Source: Acidobacteriota bacterium (GTDB taxonomy: Bacteria > Acidobacteriota > Blastocatellia > Pyrinomonadales > Pyrinomonadaceae). Taken from it: a stretch of 64,000 nucleotides of DNA. The notes under the pieces were generated by a model. That model searched no databases. It saw only the letters and a list, made by a program, of their open reading frames with translations, and was not told the DNA's origin. Position numbers and translations under genes: made by a program. Below, one piece after another: positions 9,118-19,432 of this stretch. The stretch's first letter is position 1; every line of letters starts with the position of its first letter. The DNA lies in contig JAFAVK010000094.1 in the NCBI GenBank assembly GCA_019242475.1, positions 59,197-123,196 of the forward strand, written 5' to 3'.

Positions 9118-9208
9118 AGTAGACAGTAGTCAGTAGAAAGACAATGCGGCGCGCTTCAGCCTTTAGGTCGAGTGCGCCGCATTGTCTTTCTACTGACTAC
9201 TGTCTACT
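9118..9208. repeat. Heptad-repeat hairpin (AGTAGNC class), perfect 35-bp arms
   Basis: Arms 9118-9152 and 9174-9208 are exact reverse complements, separated by 21 bases. The outer half of each arm consists of AGTAGAC/AGTAGTC heptads and the inner part reads AAAGACAATGCGGCGC. It begins eight bases after the mqnC stop and probably ends its transcript. Confidence 0.9.
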
Positions 9209-9344
9209 GTCTACTTCCTTTCAGGTGACACGGCGGCGGGCGACAAGATACAATCGCGTTTCCCGGTCTTAGTTTGAGGTTTGGGCGGACTCGCGGGGCA
9301 GGGGTTTATCTACTGCCTTTCCCTCCGGAGGTCACGGCTGTTGA

Positions 9345-9827
9345 ATGCTTTACGACTTCGAGCTGGCCGGAAGGCGTGTGCGTCTGTGGCAGCGGCGGGG
9401 CGAGAGTTACGGCCACGTGCTGATGAAGGCGCTCGGGTACGCGATGTTCGTCGGGAGTTACCCGAACCTCGAGATCGAGCTGCCGGTGGGCCTGCGCTAC
9501 AAGCCCGACCTCGTCTCTTTGAACGAGGGCGAAGGGGGGCGGCCGCGCGCGGGCGCGCGCTTCCACTTCTGGGGCGAGTGCGGGATGGTCTCGATGCGCA
9601 AGGTCGCGTGGCTCCTCAAGCACGGCGACGCCGAGCGGCTGGTGCTCTTCAAGACCGGCGCCGGCGTCAAGGCTTACACGCGCGAGCTGCGCGACTCGGT
9701 CGAGCCGCGCTACAGGGGCAAGGGCCGCCTGACGCTCGTCAACTTCGCGCCGGACATCGCGGAGCTTGCGGCCGGGAGAAGCATCGAGAGCGTGCCCGAA
9801 GGCTGGTACGAGAAGATCGTCGTTTAG
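9345..9827 (+). CDS. YaeQ-like protein (PD-(D/E)XK-type fold suspected)
   Basis: The 160-residue product resembles YaeQ-type proteins in its order of motifs: an N-terminal sheet (RLWQRRGESYGHVLMKAL), then YKPDLV, then FWGECGMVSMRKVAWLLK, then a hydrophobic strand LVLFKTG. The D, E and K in these motifs are spaced as in the PD-(D/E)XK nuclease fold, although catalysis has not been shown for YaeQ. It starts a three-gene plus-strand cluster with a YcxB-like and a GNAT gene. The family call is by eye and moderate. Confidence 0.55.
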   Translation: MLYDFELAGRRVRLWQRRGESYGHVLMKALGYAMFVGSYPNLEIELPVGLRYKPDLVSLNEGEGGRPRAGARFHFWGECGMVSMRKVAWLLKHGDAERLVLFKTGAGVKAYTRELRDSVEPRYRGKGRLTLVNFAPDIAELAAGRSIESVPEGWYEKIVV

Positions 9828-9830
9828 GCG

Positions 9831-10412
9831 ATGTACGTCAAATTCGACTACACGGAAGACGACCTGGTGAATGCCGGCGAGCGATTTCTCGCGCGTTCAA
9901 AGAGCGTCCGCTCCGCGCGCGTCCGGGGCGTCGTCTACTCCTTAGCCGCGGGGGCGGTCGTCGGCCTCGCCGCCGCGGTCTACATAGGGGTTTGGACGCT
10001 GGCGGTGAGCGCGGCCGTGATGCTGTACATGATAGGCTTCCAGCAGCTCACCTACTGGAAGTCGATGCGCAAAAGGCTGCGCAAGATCGTTCGGGAGCAG
10101 CACGGGCGGTTCGGCACGAATGTCTGCGAGGTCGAGTTGACGCCGGTCGGCGTCTGCGTCAGGCAGTGCAAGACGCAGGTCACGTACGAGTGGGAGGTCG
10201 TCGGGGAGGTCTTGGAGACGCCGGACGCAGTGGAGATTTACACGCGCCACGGCGGCGGCGTGATCGTGCGCGCGCGGGCCTTCGGTGACGCGGCCGAGCG
10301 CGGGCGTTTCGTGGAGTTGGCCGAGGGCTATCTCGGACTCTCCCGCGCGGGCGACGACCGGGGCGCCCTGGCGGGGGAAGAGGTCGGGGGCGGAATTGAA
10401 CGTGGGCGATGA
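9831..10412 (+). CDS. YcxB-like membrane protein
   Basis: The 193-residue protein has a short cytoplasmic start, two adjacent transmembrane helices (about residues 31-70) and a C-terminal soluble beta-rich domain containing VTYEWEVVGEVLET and VEIYTRHGGGVIVRARAF. This layout is that of YcxB-domain proteins, whose function is unknown. It starts three bases after the YaeQ-like gene and its last codons overlap the start of the GNAT gene, so the three are probably one transcript. Confidence 0.65.
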   Translation: MYVKFDYTEDDLVNAGERFLARSKSVRSARVRGVVYSLAAGAVVGLAAAVYIGVWTLAVSAAVMLYMIGFQQLTYWKSMRKRLRKIVREQHGRFGTNVCEVELTPVGVCVRQCKTQVTYEWEVVGEVLETPDAVEIYTRHGGGVIVRARAFGDAAERGRFVELAEGYLGLSRAGDDRGALAGEEVGGGIERGR

Positions 10413-11175
10413 GATCGACATCCGCGAATGCACGACGGTCGAGGAGTTCGACCGGTGCGTGCGCTTGCAGCGCGAGGCGTTCGGGCTGCCCGACCTTGAG
10501 CTGTCGCCGCGGCGTCACCTCATAGTCGCGCGCAGCGCGGGCGGCTTCACGCTCGGCGCGTTCGACGGCGCGGCGTTGGTCGGCTTCGTCCTCAATCAGA
10601 TCGCCGTGCGCCGGAGCCCCGAGACGGGCGCGGAGGAGACCTACGGCTACTCGCACATGATGGCCGTGGCGCAGGAGTACCAGAACCGCGGCGTCGGGGC
10701 GCGCCTGAAGTGGGCGCAGCGCGCGCGCGTTGTTGCGGAGGGGCGCCGCTTCATACGCTGGACGTGGGACCCCGTCCAGTCGCGCAACGCGCACTTCAAC
10801 CTCAAACGGCTCGGCGTCGTCGTGCGCAGCTACGCGGAGAACTACTACGGCACCGACTACTCGACCGTCACGGGCAAGTTCGGCGAGCCGCTCGGCCTCG
10901 ACAGCGACCGCCTCGTCGCCGAGTGGAACCTCGACTCGCCCCGCGTCGAGGCACTCGCGCGCGGCGAAGCGCCCGAACCGCCGGGCGAGCCCGCGGCGGC
11001 CGTCGCCATCCCCCCGAACTGGGGCGCGCTCGTCCGCGAAGACCCGGCCACGGCGCGCGCCGAACTGCTCCGCGTCCGCGCGGAGTTCCGGGCGGCCTTC
11101 GCCTCCGGCCTCGTCTGCGCCGCCTTCGAGCGCGATAGCTCGGCGCCGAGATATCTATTCTTTCGTGAACCGTGA
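10402..11175 (+). CDS. GNAT-superfamily acetyltransferase (COG3375-like)
   Basis: The product, 257 residues from a GTG at 10402, has the GNAT acetyl-CoA-binding motif QNRGVGARLKWAQR near residue 100 and an extended C-terminal part typical of COG3375. The segment FIRWTWDPVQSRNAHFNLKRLGV is also typical of that group. The acceptor is unknown. The start overlaps the YcxB-like gene, and a GGGGGCGGA stretch seven bases upstream serves as ribosome site. Its stop codon lies inside the left arm of a heptad hairpin, so the last residues are encoded by the repeat. Confidence 0.85.
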   Translation: MGDEIDIRECTTVEEFDRCVRLQREAFGLPDLELSPRRHLIVARSAGGFTLGAFDGAALVGFVLNQIAVRRSPETGAEETYGYSHMMAVAQEYQNRGVGARLKWAQRARVVAEGRRFIRWTWDPVQSRNAHFNLKRLGVVVRSYAENYYGTDYSTVTGKFGEPLGLDSDRLVAEWNLDSPRVEALARGEAPEPPGEPAAAVAIPPNWGALVREDPATARAELLRVRAEFRAAFASGLVCAAFERDSSAPRYLFFREP

Positions 11176-11240
11176 ACCGTAAACCATGACAAGATAAAAA
11201 CCGTCTTCCACTTGTCACGGTTTACGGTTCACGGTTCACG
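11164..11240. repeat. Heptad-repeat hairpin (GTGAACC class)
   Basis: Arms 11164-11193 and 11211-11240 pair with a single mismatch and consist of GTGAACC/GTAAACC heptads ending in GACAAG. The stop codon of the GNAT gene (11173-11175) is inside the left arm. The right arm ends ten bases before the peptidase start. Two more copies of this class are at 39176 and 41457. Confidence 0.9.
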
Positions 11241-11250
11241 TCTTTTGCAT

Positions 11251-12666
11251 ATGTCATTCACACGCTTCGACCGCTACGTTGACCGGCACGCGCGCTCCTT
11301 CACGGAGCGTTTGCAAGACCTGTGTCGCATGCCCTCGGTGGCGGCGCGCGGGACGGGGATGCGCGCGGTGGCGGAGAAGGTCGAGCAGTTGTTGCAGCGC
11401 GTGGGCGCGGGCACGCGCTCGTTCAAGATCGGCAGCGGCTTCCCCATCATCTACGGCGAGTGCGGCGCGGGGCCGCGCTGCTTCCTCGTCTACGGCCACT
11501 ACGACGTGCAGCCCGTGGGGCAGTTGACCGAGTGGACTTCCGGCCCCTTCGCGGCGGTCGTCGAGGACGGGCGCCTGCGCGCGCGCGGCGCCTCGAACAG
11601 CAAGGGCGACCTCGTCGCGCGCGTCTCGGCGGTCGAGGCGTACCAGAAGACCTACGGCAAGCTGCCCGTCTGCCTCCGCTTCGTCGTCGAGGGCGAGGAC
11701 GGATTGGCGAGCCCGAGCCTCTACCGCTTCGCGGCCGAGAACGCTGACTTGCTGCGCGCCGACGGCTGCGTCTGGGACGACGGCTACAGGGACACGCGCG
11801 AACGCCTCGTCATCAACCTCGGCTTCAAGGGCATCTCGTTCCTTGAGCTGCGCTGCTACGGCGCGCGCACGGATTTGCACTCGAAGTGGGGCGGCATCGT
11901 CCCGAACCCCGCCTGGCGTCTGGTGCAGGCGCTCGCCACGGTGCTCTCGCCGAAGGGCGTCATCACCATCGACGGCTTCGGCTCGCACGTCGCGCCGCTC
12001 ACGTCCGAAGACCGGCAGATGTTGAAGTCAATCGAGCTGGACGAGGCGGGCCTGCGCCGCGAGTTCCGCATCGGCTCCTGGCTGCACGGGATGACGGGGA
12101 GGGAACTGGCGAAGGAGTTGATTTTCGGCCCGACCTGCACCATCTGCGGCATCCGCACAGGCCACACGGAGGCCGGCGCGAAGACGGTGCTTCCGGGCGC
12201 GGCCACCGCGCGCCTCGACTTCCGCCTCGTGCCCGACCTCACGCCCGGGCTGATCGTCGAGCTTTTGCGCAGGCACCTCGACAAGCGCGGCTTTCAGGAC
12301 GTGGAGATTATTGAACTCGGCTCGGCCCCTTACGCGAAGTCCTCGCCCTCCTCGATGGTAGCGCGCGCGGCCATCGAGAGCGCGGGCGAGTTGTACGGCC
12401 GCGAGCCGCTCGTCTACCCGCTCGACCCGGCGAGCGGCCCGGTCGGCGCCGTCTGCGGCGCGAACCAGCCGCCGATGCCCGTCGTCTCCTTCGGCATCAG
12501 CTACTCCGGCTCCAACCCGCACGCGCCCGACGAGAACATACGCCTCGACGACTTCATCCAGGGCATCAAATACTTCGGCCGCGTCATCCACCGCCTCGCC
12601 GCCCTCGAAGACGAAGACGCCGCCCCGAAACGCGCACGCGAGCCCATCGCCCTGCTCAACAAATAG
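11251..12666 (+). CDS. M20-family metallopeptidase
   Basis: The 471-residue protein belongs to the M20 dinuclear-zinc peptidases of the carnosinase/ArgE/DapE type. The first metal motif is GHYDVQP (about residue 88). A bacterial-exopeptidase lid domain with HSKWGG follows, and SGSNPHAPDENIR near the end supplies the last metal histidine. The usual catalytic/metal pair GEEE reads GEDG, so the second ligand is aspartate. The true start is the ATG at 11251; the open frame before it is heptad-repeat DNA. The peptide substrate is unknown and no signal peptide is seen. Confidence 0.9.
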   Translation: MSFTRFDRYVDRHARSFTERLQDLCRMPSVAARGTGMRAVAEKVEQLLQRVGAGTRSFKIGSGFPIIYGECGAGPRCFLVYGHYDVQPVGQLTEWTSGPFAAVVEDGRLRARGASNSKGDLVARVSAVEAYQKTYGKLPVCLRFVVEGEDGLASPSLYRFAAENADLLRADGCVWDDGYRDTRERLVINLGFKGISFLELRCYGARTDLHSKWGGIVPNPAWRLVQALATVLSPKGVITIDGFGSHVAPLTSEDRQMLKSIELDEAGLRREFRIGSWLHGMTGRELAKELIFGPTCTICGIRTGHTEAGAKTVLPGAATARLDFRLVPDLTPGLIVELLRRHLDKRGFQDVEIIELGSAPYAKSSPSSMVARAAIESAGELYGREPLVYPLDPASGPVGAVCGANQPPMPVVSFGISYSGSNPHAPDENIRLDDFIQGIKYFGRVIHRLAALEDEDAAPKRAREPIALLNK

Positions 12667-12680
12667 TCCCCACGGAAGGA

Positions 12681-12787
12681 GGGGCAATATGACAGATTCT
12701 AATCAGCGGCTACAGCGCCGTCGGCGTTCATCACCCAGACCTGCGAGGTCGGGGGGCAATATGACAGATTCTAACCAGCGGCTACAG
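12681..12787 (+). repeat. 72-bp tandem duplication over a gene start
   Basis: A 35-base stretch covering ribosome site, ATG and first nine codons occurs at 12681-12715 and again at 12753-12787 with one difference. The copies are 72 bp apart, exactly 24 codons, so both ATGs are in the same frame. Confidence 0.85.
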
Positions 12788-13198
12788 CAGTGGGCGCACG
12801 CCATGACTATCGTCGCAGGGGCCGCCGCCGCGGTGACACTGGTCACCGGGCTAGTGTTGTTTAAGTTGAATAGCGACGAGCAAGAGCGTGTAGCGACGCT
12901 AGGCGTATTGCAGGAACACCTCAAGCTCTCCGTCGAGCACCCCCAGTTCGCGGATGGAAAGTATGTCGGCGACGAAAAAGAACAATACGAGTGGTTCGCG
13001 TCTCACGCGCTCTTTACCGCTGAAACGATCTATCTGATGCAGGAGGGCGACGAGGGCTGGGAACAAACGGTGAGAGGGATTGTCGAGAGGCATGCTAACT
13101 ATCTTGTTAGTGAAAAACAGCGGTGCCAGGACTTCAACCCGAAGTTCATTGAATTTGTGAGAGGGGCGGTGCCGGGCTTGAATTGTGAGTCTCGCTAG
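12689..13198 (+). CDS. Single-pass membrane protein, unknown function
   Basis: The frame gives 169 residues from ATG 12689 or 145 from ATG 12761; both starts begin with MTDSNQRLQ because the 5' end is duplicated. The first copy has the better ribosome site (AGGAGG). One transmembrane helix follows (MTIVAGAAAAVTLVTGLVLF), then a helical soluble domain with EQYEWFASHALFTAETIYL. Codon use is less GC-rich than in neighbouring genes, which suggests recent arrival. The family is not recognised. Confidence 0.7.
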   Translation: MTDSNQRLQRRRRSSPRPARSGGNMTDSNQRLQQWAHAMTIVAGAAAAVTLVTGLVLFKLNSDEQERVATLGVLQEHLKLSVEHPQFADGKYVGDEKEQYEWFASHALFTAETIYLMQEGDEGWEQTVRGIVERHANYLVSEKQRCQDFNPKFIEFVRGAVPGLNCESR

Positions 13199-13223
13199 CC
13201 GGTCTCCTCCCGGCAGGTAACGG

Positions 13224-13251
13224 TTGAACGTTCCCCCGGTTCTGCTATCAT
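13224..13251 (+). promoter_or_regulatory. Sigma-70-type promoter of the toxin-antitoxin pair
   Basis: TTGAAC at 13224-13229 and TATCAT at 13246-13251 are separated by 16 bp. The antitoxin ATG at 13258 lies six bases after the -10 element, so transcription would begin at or next to the start codon and the mRNA would be leaderless. Confidence 0.55.
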
Positions 13252-13257
13252 CCCCGC

Positions 13258-13482
13258 ATGGACTACCGCAAGATCATCACCATCGAGCCCGGCAAGCGCA
13301 GCGGCAAACCCTGCATCCGCGGCATGCGCATGACCGTCTACGACGTGCTGGAATACCTCGCCGCCGGCATGACGCAGGAGGAGATTCTCGAAGACTTCCC
13401 CTACCTGACGAAAGAGGACATCCTCGCCTGCCTCGCCTTCGCCGCCGACCGCGAGAAGCGTTTGCTGGTAGTCGAAGACTAA
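13258..13482 (+). CDS. DUF433 antitoxin
   Basis: This 74-residue protein matches DUF433: an N-terminal ITIEPGKRSGKPCIRGMRMTV stretch, then the helix-turn-helix region VLEYLAAGMTQEEILEDFPYLTKEDILACLAFA. DUF433 proteins are the antitoxin and probable autorepressor in pairs with DUF5615 toxins. The toxin gene follows after 41 bp. There is no ribosome site, in line with a leaderless start. Confidence 0.92.
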   Translation: MDYRKIITIEPGKRSGKPCIRGMRMTVYDVLEYLAAGMTQEEILEDFPYLTKEDILACLAFAADREKRLLVVED

Positions 13483-13523
13483 ACGGGTGCCGCCGACGTA
13501 CTTCCGAAACACAGATAACGGGT

Positions 13524-13856
13524 GTGAAGTTATTATTTGATCATCACCTGTCGCCGCGCTTGGTTAAGAGCCTTACCGACCTTTACCCTGACTCCACCCA
13601 CCTTCATCTGTTAGGGCTCGACCGGGCAGACGATGAAGTAGTGTGGGAGTTAGCCAAGCGGGAGGGCTTTCTGATTGTTACTAAAGATGCCGACTTCAGT
13701 GACCTCTGCCTGCTGCGCGGGTTCCCGCCGAGAGTGATCTGGATACGTCTGGGTAACTGTAAGACACAGGCGGTAGAGGCAATCATCAGGCGACACCACG
13801 ATAAAATCGAGGCGCTTGAAGGTGACGAGATAATCGGGGTGTTGACGCTTTTCTGA
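13524..13856 (+). CDS. DUF5615 PIN-like toxin
   Basis: From a GTG at 13524 the product is 110 residues and starts VKLLFDHHLSPRLVKSL. PIN-like acidic residues are present in LFDHHL, the downstream DDEVVWELA and TKDADFSDL, which would bind metal in an RNase active site. DUF5615 proteins act as toxins with DUF433 antitoxins. The pair sits just before ligA and ends 78 bp upstream of it. Confidence 0.9.
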   Translation: MKLLFDHHLSPRLVKSLTDLYPDSTHLHLLGLDRADDEVVWELAKREGFLIVTKDADFSDLCLLRGFPPRVIWIRLGNCKTQAVEAIIRRHHDKIEALEGDEIIGVLTLF

Positions 13857-13895
13857 ACGAGCTTTGTTGAACCGCAGGCTTCTACTTTAATATAG

Positions 13896-15953
<2,058 letters not shown>

Positions 15954-15956
15954 AAC

Positions 15957-16529
15957 ATGAGGTTCGACTGGATTCCAATCCTGGCCGTCGCCTTCTACGG
16001 CGTGACGCTCGCCGCGCAGAGGCTCGTCCTGGGCCGGCGGCGCGTGCGGACGGCCGAGAACCTGGACAGAGGGTCGTACAGGCTCTTCGACGTGACCGGC
16101 CTCCTTTCGATACCGGCGGCGGTGGTTCTGGGCTTCACGGACGACGGGCGCGTCCGAGCGGGGGAGCCTTACGTCGCGGCGTTCGGGCTCGCGCTGCTCG
16201 TCGCGGGGACGGCCTTCCGCTGGGCGGCCATCGTCACCTTGTGGAGGTACTTCACCCCCAACGTGTCGATACTCGAAGGGCAGAGGGTCGTCAGGCGGGG
16301 GCTCTACGGCTTGGTGCGCCACCCTTCGTACACGGGGCTGCTCGTGCGCTACCTCGGCTTCGGGCTGGCGCTGGCGAACTGGCTGAGCGCGGCGCTCGTC
16401 TTCCTCCCGCTGCTCTGCGCGACGCTCTACCGCATCCGCGTCGAGGAGGAGGCGCTGCGCGCACACTTCGGCGAAGAGTACGCGGCCTACGCGTCCGAGA
16501 CGAAGCGCCTGGTGCCGGGGATTTATTAA
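15957..16529 (+). CDS. Isoprenylcysteine carboxyl methyltransferase-like membrane enzyme
   Basis: The 190-residue protein has about five hydrophobic helices and the family motif LVRHPSYTG, followed by RVEEEALRAHFGEEY near the C terminus, which form the SAM-binding part of ICMT/PEMT-type methyltransferases. Bacterial members methylate small lipophilic substrates that are mostly unknown. It directly follows ligA, probably by transcriptional readthrough. Confidence 0.85.
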   Translation: MRFDWIPILAVAFYGVTLAAQRLVLGRRRVRTAENLDRGSYRLFDVTGLLSIPAAVVLGFTDDGRVRAGEPYVAAFGLALLVAGTAFRWAAIVTLWRYFTPNVSILEGQRVVRRGLYGLVRHPSYTGLLVRYLGFGLALANWLSAALVFLPLLCATLYRIRVEEEALRAHFGEEYAAYASETKRLVPGIY

Positions 16530-16588
16530 AACATGTGTGGCCCCGCCGCGGCGGGGTTACGCGCACTCTTCGGTTTGTTAAAGGGGTG

Positions 16589-17032
16589 ATGATGGCAAAG
16601 GGGAACGAAGGCGGGCTGCGTTTGGCCTACACGATCTTCTGCGACGACGTGCGTCTGGAGGTCGGCAACAAGCTCTCGCTGATGGGCGTCTTCCACCAGA
16701 TACTGGTGCAGCACGTCCCGGTGACGGTGATGAAGTTCGCCGTCGTGACGCAGTGGCGCGGCGAGGGGCGCCACCTCTCGGAGGTGCGCATCCTCTCCGC
16801 AGACCGGCAGCAGCCGGTCGTCCTCGCCGAGCCCTCGCCCTTCGAGGTCGCCGCGGGCGGCGTCGCCAACAACATCAGCTTCTTCTTCAACGTCGAGTTC
16901 CCCGCGCCCGGCCGCTACCGCGTCCAGACCCTCATCGACTCCTCGCTCGCCGACGAGCAGGAGCTGACGCTCGTCCTCGTAGACCAGAACGGACTGCCCG
17001 CGCCCGACGCCACCTCCGAGGCGGTCAACTGA
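16589..17032 (+). CDS. DUF6941-like protein
   Basis: The 147-residue product begins with two methionines and carries a conserved-looking N-terminal stretch (FCDDVRLEVGNKLSLMGVF) followed by beta strands resembling an immunoglobulin-like sandwich. This pattern resembles DUF6941 proteins, which have no known function. No signal peptide or membrane segment is seen. Several start codons are clustered behind an AAGGGG ribosome site, so the exact start is uncertain by one or two codons. Confidence 0.6.
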   Translation: MMAKGNEGGLRLAYTIFCDDVRLEVGNKLSLMGVFHQILVQHVPVTVMKFAVVTQWRGEGRHLSEVRILSADRQQPVVLAEPSPFEVAAGGVANNISFFFNVEFPAPGRYRVQTLIDSSLADEQELTLVLVDQNGLPAPDATSEAVN

Positions 17033-17053
17033 AGCCTTGGACAAGGGGGAGTA

Positions 17054-17629
17054 GTGAGAGCACAAAGATTCTTCATGGTCGTACTGCTGGCGGCGCTGGC
17101 GCACGCGTGCGCCGACGGGCAGGCGCGGGGCAGGCGCCGCGCGCCCGCGCACGCCTCGCCGTCGGTCGTCGGCATCGATGCGATTGACTTCGAGAACTAC
17201 ACGTACACGCTCGGGGGGCAGTCTTACAAACTGATCGGCGGCTACTACGCGAAGAACACCGCGCCGGGAGTGCAGTGGGAGCTGCGCGTGGCCGAGGCGA
17301 CCTACTACGGCGACCTGACGGGCGACGGCAAGAGCGAGGCGGTCGTCGTCCTCAGCCACGGCGCGGTCGGCGGGCCGCACACGGTCGAGGCGCGCGTCTA
17401 CACCCTGCGCGACGGGCGCGCGGCCCTGCTCTCGACCTTCGCGGTCGCCGACGCCGTGAGCTGCGACCTCGACCACTACGTAGACCTCGACGACGGCAAG
17501 GTGCGCATCGAGCGCGTCTACGGCCGCGCCGGCCGCTGCGACCACAACGAGGTCAGCGAGTACCGCTGGGACGGCGCCCACTTCATGCCCGTCGGCGACG
17601 CCAAGACGATGCCCTGCCGCTGCATGTGA
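17054..17629 (+). CDS. Secreted protein, probable lipoprotein
   Basis: The 191-residue product (GTG start) begins with a signal peptide and a possible lipobox ending in HAC at residue 19. The mature part contains YYGDLTGDGKSEAVV, a calcium-binding FG-GAP-like motif that is often found in secreted proteins, and four cysteines in the C-terminal half that could form disulfides. The function is not recognised. It is the last gene before the 21-bp repeat array. Confidence 0.7.
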   Translation: MRAQRFFMVVLLAALAHACADGQARGRRRAPAHASPSVVGIDAIDFENYTYTLGGQSYKLIGGYYAKNTAPGVQWELRVAEATYYGDLTGDGKSEAVVVLSHGAVGGPHTVEARVYTLRDGRAALLSTFAVADAVSCDLDHYVDLDDGKVRIERVYGRAGRCDHNEVSEYRWDGAHFMPVGDAKTMPCRCM

Positions 17630-17667
17630 GAAAGCCTTGAGCGTGCATAGAGGGGGCACGCCTGAGC

Positions 17668-18254
17668 CTGTCGAGCGGCCGCCGGCCTCTGTCGAGATGC
17701 GCTTTGCGGCTGTCGAGACGACTTAAACAGGTGTGGAGATGACCCCGGCGTGTGTAGAGTTCATCCAGACAAGTGTGGAGATGACTCCGACAACTGTAGA
17801 GATGACCTCGACAACTGTAGGATTTATACAAACACGTGTAGGATAAATAAAATTTATGCAAAGTGTACGCCGGCGGACGTAGAGTTCATCCCGACAACTG
17901 TAGGATTTATACAAACAGCCGCAGCATAAATAAAATTAATGTAAAAGACCGCCCCGGCGGCTGTGGAGACGGCCCCGGCGCGCGTCGAATCACTCCCGAA
18001 GGCCGCAAAATAGAGCCCGGTAATACAGAAGGCGTCTCCGGCAGATTGTGAATCCGTTTCGGCGGCGGTTGTGATATGCTCTGGGCCTCAACAAGCGGTT
18101 CCGGCACGGTCTAGGTAGTCTGCGGCGCCTGTAAAACTGCTCCCGGCGAGCGTCGAACGTTCTTCTTCCTCATATCTTCCGGTCATTCTGGCGTGAAGGT
18201 TCTTCTCGCCGTTTGAAGAGCGAACCCGGGCGGGTTGCGAATGGTGCCCCGATG
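17668..18254. repeat. Degenerate 21-bp tandem array, about 28 units
   Basis: The whole interval divides into about 28 consecutive units of 21 bp, with one 20-bp unit. The best-kept unit pattern is CTGTAGAGATGACCYCGACAA, and many units keep only TGT-GA near the start and CCGGC near the end. Sequence is eroded while the period is held. The plus strand has frequent stops, and only part of the minus strand is open (a repeated CRGHLYS-like heptapeptide). It ends 40 bp before the next gene. A related array is at 54503-54838. Confidence 0.85.
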
Positions 18255-18294
18255 CACCTCACCTCATCAACAGCTAACCTGGAGAAACTTCACC

Positions 18295-18978
18295 ATGGAC
18301 GACCAAGAGAAACGGACGCTCGACATGTTCAAGCGCGTGCGTGACCTCGACGCCGCGCACGACAACCTCTTCCCGGCGGGCACGCTGGGGCGCGACCTCT
18401 TCGACACCATCGGCGGCGTCATCAACGACCTGGACGGCTTCGCTTCGGCGGAGTCCGAGGGGGAGGGCACGGCGCGGCAGGGCACGATCAGCAAGGCGAC
18501 GGCGAAGGCCGCGATTAACGAAGACCTGGGGATTTTTCGCCGGACTGCGCGCTCGATGTCCGGCGTGATACCCGGGATCGAGGAGAAGTTCCCGCTCCCG
18601 TACAAGCTGGACGGCCAGGAGTTGGTCGCGGCCGCGCGGGCGGCCCTGGCCGTGGCCGTGGAGCACAAGGCCGAGTTCATCCGGCGCGAGGTGCAGGAGA
18701 GGGTCTACCAGGACTTGGAAACAAACCTCGCCGCCTACGAGGCGGCGCTCACCAGCCAGAACACGGGCAAGGGTGCGAGGCAGGAGGCCGGGGTCTCGAT
18801 TGACGCGGCCATCGACCTCGGCATGGACACCCTCCACCAGCTCGACCCCATCTTCCGCAACAAAGTCCACAACAACCCCGCGCTGCTCGCCGCCTGGCTC
18901 AGCGCCAAACGCATCGAACGCGCCCCCCGCCGCAACAAGACCAACAAACCGCCGACACCCGCAACCCCCAAAGAGTAA
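18295..18978 (+). CDS. Helical protein of unknown function
   Basis: The product, 227 residues from ATG 18295 with a GGAGA ribosome site, is predicted to be mostly alpha-helical: it starts MDDQEKRTLDMFKRV and continues with amphipathic helices without a signal peptide, membrane segment or cysteine. The last 25 residues are a basic proline-rich tail. The protein is cytoplasmic and the family is not recognised. It directly follows the 21-bp array, which may be its upstream control region. A terminator follows. Confidence 0.75.
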   Translation: MDDQEKRTLDMFKRVRDLDAAHDNLFPAGTLGRDLFDTIGGVINDLDGFASAESEGEGTARQGTISKATAKAAINEDLGIFRRTARSMSGVIPGIEEKFPLPYKLDGQELVAAARAALAVAVEHKAEFIRREVQERVYQDLETNLAAYEAALTSQNTGKGARQEAGVSIDAAIDLGMDTLHQLDPIFRNKVHNNPALLAAWLSAKRIERAPRRNKTNKPPTPATPKE

Positions 18979-19032
18979 AACCCCAACCGCCCCGGCAATG
19001 TCCGGGCGACAAACCTTAAACCACACCCTGAA

Positions 19033-19063
19033 GGGCGCGAGGGAGTTTCAATCCCTCGCGCCC
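19033..19063 (+). terminator. Intrinsic terminator
   Basis: A perfect 12-bp stem (19033-19044 with 19052-19063) with a seven-base loop is followed by TTCATT. It ends the transcript of the helical protein gene at 18295-18978. Confidence 0.75.
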
Positions 19064-19321
19064 TTCATTATCCGGCCCACAGCATGCGACGCACGGCCGC
19101 GGCACACCCGCCTTGCATAGAAAAAGGAGCCGCCGTGCCCTTTCAGCAGCTCCCATCCGCCGCGGTGAGGCGGCGGCGCGGCACAACCTTCCTCGCAAGG
19201 CGTGCCAGCATCAATTAACCAGAATCCCCATCCCGCACCTCCTGTGGTATATTCCGCGCGTTTGTGTCTTTGAAGATAAGGCAACGGTCGAATGCGTAGC
19301 TCATCCTCAAGAGTGGAGTAA
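19064..19321. other. Intergenic region before the R-M island
   Basis: No convincing gene is seen here. A possible -10 element TATATT at about 19247 lies 75 bp before the small frame at 19322. Open frames on the minus strand across this stretch lack start signals and family resemblance. Confidence 0.4.
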
Positions 19322-19432
19322 ATGAGCATCGCCGTTGAGCAAGAGAGGTCTCTACTCACGGCGAATCAGTTGCGCAACGACACTCTAACCGAAACTTCGG
19401 TTGGTTGCAAGCTGTCGGGAGGAAACTCCTGA
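19322..19432 (+). CDS. Possible 36-residue leader peptide of the Xre regulator
   Basis: ATG 19322, preceded by GGAG, opens a 36-codon frame whose TGA (19430-19432) overlaps the ATG of the Xre gene by one base (TGATG). The product has no recognised domain. The overlap suggests that its translation could set the level of the regulator. The end of the frame includes a hairpin, ACCGAAACTTCGGT. Confidence 0.35.
   Translation: MSIAVEQERSLLTANQLRNDTLTETSVGCKLSGGNS

Noticed and set aside
11212..11250. N-terminal extension of the M20 peptidase
   Set aside because: These codons lie in the heptad hairpin and its spacer; the ATG at 11251 fits the family start.
17668..18254. CRISPR array
   Set aside because: Units are 21 bp without spacers, repeats are degenerate, and no cas genes are nearby.
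19048..19359. Minus-strand gene before the Xre regulator
   Set aside because: It overlaps a terminator and a probable promoter, has no ribosome site and resembles no family.
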